From: Pollutimonas sp. M17
GTDB lineage: Bacteria; Pseudomonadota; Gammaproteobacteria; Burkholderiales; Burkholderiaceae_B
Length of the DNA: 64,000 nucleotides
Direction of reading: 5' to 3'
NCBI RefSeq assembly: GCF_025836975.1
Contig: NZ_CP107548.1
Location: 496,001 to 560,000, forward strand
Part shown: in pieces, positions 62,229 to 64,000 of the stretch
How positions within the stretch are numbered: the first letter of the stretch is position 1
Layout of the letters: each line of letters begins with the position of its first letter
Made by a program: the position numbers and the translations under genes
Notes under the pieces: generated by a model
Databases searched by the model: none
What the model saw: only the letters and a program-made list of their open reading frames with translations
Told to the model about the DNA's origin: nothing

Positions 62229-62717
62229 TCAGTTCCGGTTCGGTGACTGGGGGCGGATCTGCAGCTTCAATTCGCCCAGTGCGTCGAAAAGGGTGTTCCG
62301 GCTTTTCTCGGACAGGCCGCCGAAGATGGATTGGACCCATTCTTCGTGCGCCTGCGCCATCTTGCGGAAGCTGCGCTTGCCCTTGCCGGTAAGTTTGATC
62401 AGCGAGCTGCGCCGGTCGGTGGCCACCTTGACGCGTTCGACCAGGCCTTCTTTTTCGAGCTGGTCGGTAATCCCCGTGATATTGCCGTTGGTGACCATCA
62501 TGTGGCGCGAAAGCTCGCTCATTTTCATTCCGGCCGGCGTGCGCAGCAGCTGCGCCATCAGGTCGAAGCGCGGCAGAGTGGTCTCGTATTCCGTGCGCAG
62601 GCGGCCGCGGATCTCGCTTTCGATCAGGTTGCAGCAGGTCAGCATGCGCAGCCATAGCCGCAGATCGCGATGGTCTTCGGGAACGGTGCGGCTTTCCAGG
62701 TCGGGCGTGTCGGGCAT
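62229..62717 (-). CDS. MarR-family transcriptional regulator
   Basis: A 162-residue winged-helix regulator: LRLWLRMLTCCNLIESEIRG, TPAGMKMSELSRHMMVTNGNITGITDQLEKEGLVERVKVATDRRSSLIKLT across about 60-110, with the classic D-x-R wing. The ATG at 62717 has AAAGAAG upstream. It is divergent from a DUF2817 gene 202 bases away, its most likely partner target. The ligand cannot be predicted; relatives often sense aromatic acids. Confidence 0.92.
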   Translation of the reverse strand: MPDTPDLESRTVPEDHRDLRLWLRMLTCCNLIESEIRGRLRTEYETTLPRFDLMAQLLRTPAGMKMSELSRHMMVTNGNITGITDQLEKEGLVERVKVATDRRSSLIKLTGKGKRSFRKMAQAHEEWVQSIFGGLSEKSRNTLFDALGELKLQIRPQSPNRN

Positions 62718-62919
62718 GGCTTCTTTACAGGAAAAATGGCGCGTCAAATGGCAGGTTGTTGCGGGACATCGGGGCCGAAGCCGGGATATTTTAATCTTCA
62801 ATCACATGGCAGTGGTAAATTCCGCAGTGCGGCCGCAAGCGGGAAGTTTATCCAGTTGCCTCGGCCCCGTCTTTGATATGCCGCAGTTTGTCGGATAACA
62901 ATTGCTGGAGACCTGAACC

Positions 62920-64000
62920 ATGTTCGAGAAGTATTTTGGCAGTAGCTATGCGGACGCGCGCGCCCGCTTCCTGGCGGCCGCGCGCCGGCGGCAATGCAGC
63001 CTGGAATCGCATGTGAACCCGGCGGGCCCGGGCGCCCAGGGCGAGGAGCTGGCGATGGACACGGCTTACTTCGGCGCCGCCGACGCCCGCGCCGTACTGG
63101 TGCTGACATCGGCCATGCATGGGGAGGAGGGCTACTGCGGTTCGGGATGCCAGGTGGCGCTTCTGGACGACCAGGCCTTGCTGGACAAGGCCCAGGCCGC
63201 CGGCATAGGCATCCTGCTGATCCATGCGGTCAATGCCTATGGTTTTTCATGGGGCCATCGCACCAATGAAGACAACATCGACCTGAACCGTAATTTCTGC
63301 GACTTCAGCAAGCCCCTGCCCGCGAATCCGCACTACGGCCGCCTGCATGATCTCCTGGTTCCGCAAAGCTGGCCGCCCTCGGCGGAGAACGAGGCCGCCA
63401 TCCAGGCGTTCAGGGACACCGAAGGCGAACAGGCCTATCGCGAAGGCGTGATGCTGGGGCAATACAGCCATCCGGAGGGCCTGTTCTATGGCGGCAGGGA
63501 AGCCAGCTGGAGCAATCGCATCCTGCGCCAGGTGCTGGCGCGGTACGGCCGGAACCGCGACCGCATGGTCTGGATCGACTATCACACCGGCCTGGGGCCT
63601 TATGGGCACGCCGAGAAGATCTTCGTGCAGAAGGGACGCCCGGAATATCTGCGGGCAAAATCCTGGTGGGGCAGCGATGTGGTCAGCGTCACCGATCCCG
63701 ACTCGAGCACGGTGGACATCGTCGGAACCGGCTTGCAGGCGCTGCTGGAAGAATGCGGCCACGTTCCCGAGCTGACCTTCATGGCGCTGGAATACGGCAC
63801 CGTGCCCATGAACGAGGTCTTCATGGCCTTGCGCGGGGATCGCTGGCTGGCCGGCCGCGACGACGTCGATGCGGCCCGGCGCAGTGCCATGAAGGCGGCG
63901 CACCGGGCGGCCTTCTATCCGGATCACGACGATTGGCGCGGCGCCGTGGTGGCGCAGTCCCGGGTGAACCTGCTGCAGGCCATCTACGGCCTGTCGGGCG
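62920..64000 (+). CDS. DUF2817 family M14-like zinc carboxypeptidase homologue, 3' end cut by window
   Basis: An open frame of 360 codons that runs off the right end with no stop. The M14-type fold is recognisable: HGEEG near 60-64 supplies the first zinc His and Glu, NEDNIDLNRNF near 116-126 is the Arg/Asn substrate region, WIDYHTGLGPYGHAE near 217-231 supplies the second His, and MALEYGTVPMNEVF near 287-300 contains the likely catalytic Glu. DUF2817 proteins are about 370 residues, so only about 10-15 are missing. There is no signal peptide, so it should be cytoplasmic. CTGGAG lies 11 bases before the ATG. It is divergent from the MarR regulator. Confidence 0.85.
   Translation, partial: MFEKYFGSSYADARARFLAAARRRQCSLESHVNPAGPGAQGEELAMDTAYFGAADARAVLVLTSAMHGEEGYCGSGCQVALLDDQALLDKAQAAGIGILLIHAVNAYGFSWGHRTNEDNIDLNRNFCDFSKPLPANPHYGRLHDLLVPQSWPPSAENEAAIQAFRDTEGEQAYREGVMLGQYSHPEGLFYGGREASWSNRILRQVLARYGRNRDRMVWIDYHTGLGPYGHAEKIFVQKGRPEYLRAKSWWGSDVVSVTDPDSSTVDIVGTGLQALLEECGHVPELTFMALEYGTVPMNEVFMALRGDRWLAGRDDVDAARRSAMKAAHRAAFYPDHDDWRGAVVAQSRVNLLQAIYGLSG

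Noticed and set aside
60988-62655. 555-codon open frame on the minus strand
   Set aside because: It is a shifted frame of argJ and the MarR gene, rich in Arg/Pro/Gly with no fold or motif.
62888-62901. lac-operator-like TTGT-N6-ACAA upstream of the DUF2817 gene
   Set aside because: Only four-base arms, which are common by chance; kept out of the features despite a plausible MarR context.

Overview
This 64-kb window is a dense, GC-rich (low-to-mid 60s % by eye) piece of a betaproteobacterial chromosome, most likely Alcaligenaceae close to Bordetella, Pusillimonas or Achromobacter. The evidence is the block gatB-gatA-gatC opposite mreB-mreC-mreD-mrdA-rodA, the metX-metW-ampG string, rplU-rpmA-obgE-proB, and two orphan Bug-type periplasmic solute receptors with no transporter beside them. 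I see about 62 protein genes and one tRNA (Arg, CCG). There is no rRNA, insertion sequence, prophage or CRISPR array, and no gene-free stretch over 300 bases. Almost all of it looks like core or lineage-conserved chromosome.

Layout. 0-4.3 kb: priA and a Rep-type helicase. 4.3-4.7 kb: an unrecognised 77-residue gene under a complex repeat-rich promoter. 4.8-9.5 kb: acyl-CoA metabolism (isomerase/hydratase and nitronate monooxygenase on minus; CaiB/BaiF CoA-transferase and a long 3-hydroxyacyl-CoA dehydrogenase on plus). 9.6-10.9 kb: a membrane-anchored tandem cytochrome c and tRNA-Arg. 10.9-15.5 kb: a probable catabolic locus (IclR regulator, DapA-family aldolase, Bug receptor, zinc dehydrogenase, small disordered protein). 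15.5-17.4 kb: divergent LysR/SDR. 17.4-19.7 kb: gshA, a lipoprotein and a stand-alone LuxR-type HTH protein. 19.9-23.7 kb: metX-metW-ampG and a TRIC-family channel. 23.7-29.5 kb: a TonB siderophore receptor behind a Fur-like box, a PepSY membrane protein, a Cache-HAMP-GGDEF diguanylate cyclase and a YjfB-like small protein. 29.5-34.1 kb: EamA exporter/MocR regulator pair, xthA, a DODA-type dioxygenase and DoxX. 34.2-39.2 kb: LysR, pyrE, gatBAC. 39.4-45.2 kb: the cell-elongation operon. 45.2-47.9 kb: ftsE-ftsX-mutY. 48.0-52.3 kb: a polar amino-acid ABC transporter of the Aap/YhdWXYZ type. 52.4-57.7 kb: Bug receptor, OmpA-like lipoprotein, XRE regulator facing a degenerate response regulator, dadA facing an Lrp regulator. 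57.7-62.2 kb: proB, obgE, rpmA, rplU, argJ. 62.2-64.0 kb: MarR regulator and a DUF2817 peptidase-like gene cut by the window end.

Working together: the window combines replication restart and DNA repair (priA, rep, xthA, mutY), translation support (gatCAB, L21, L27, ObgE), rod-shape peptidoglycan synthesis and recycling (mreBCD, mrdA, rodA, ampG, ftsEX), and amino-acid uptake and turnover (aap operon, dadA/lrp, proB, argJ, metXW). The parts least explained by known systems are the 77-residue gene with its interlocked operators, the IclR-controlled aldolase/dehydrogenase locus, the XRE/degenerate-response-regulator pair with a 9-bp-arm dyad at its start, and the solo LuxR HTH gene. I found no convincing wholly new multi-gene system. 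All functional statements rest on reading motifs and gene order by eye; no database search was run.
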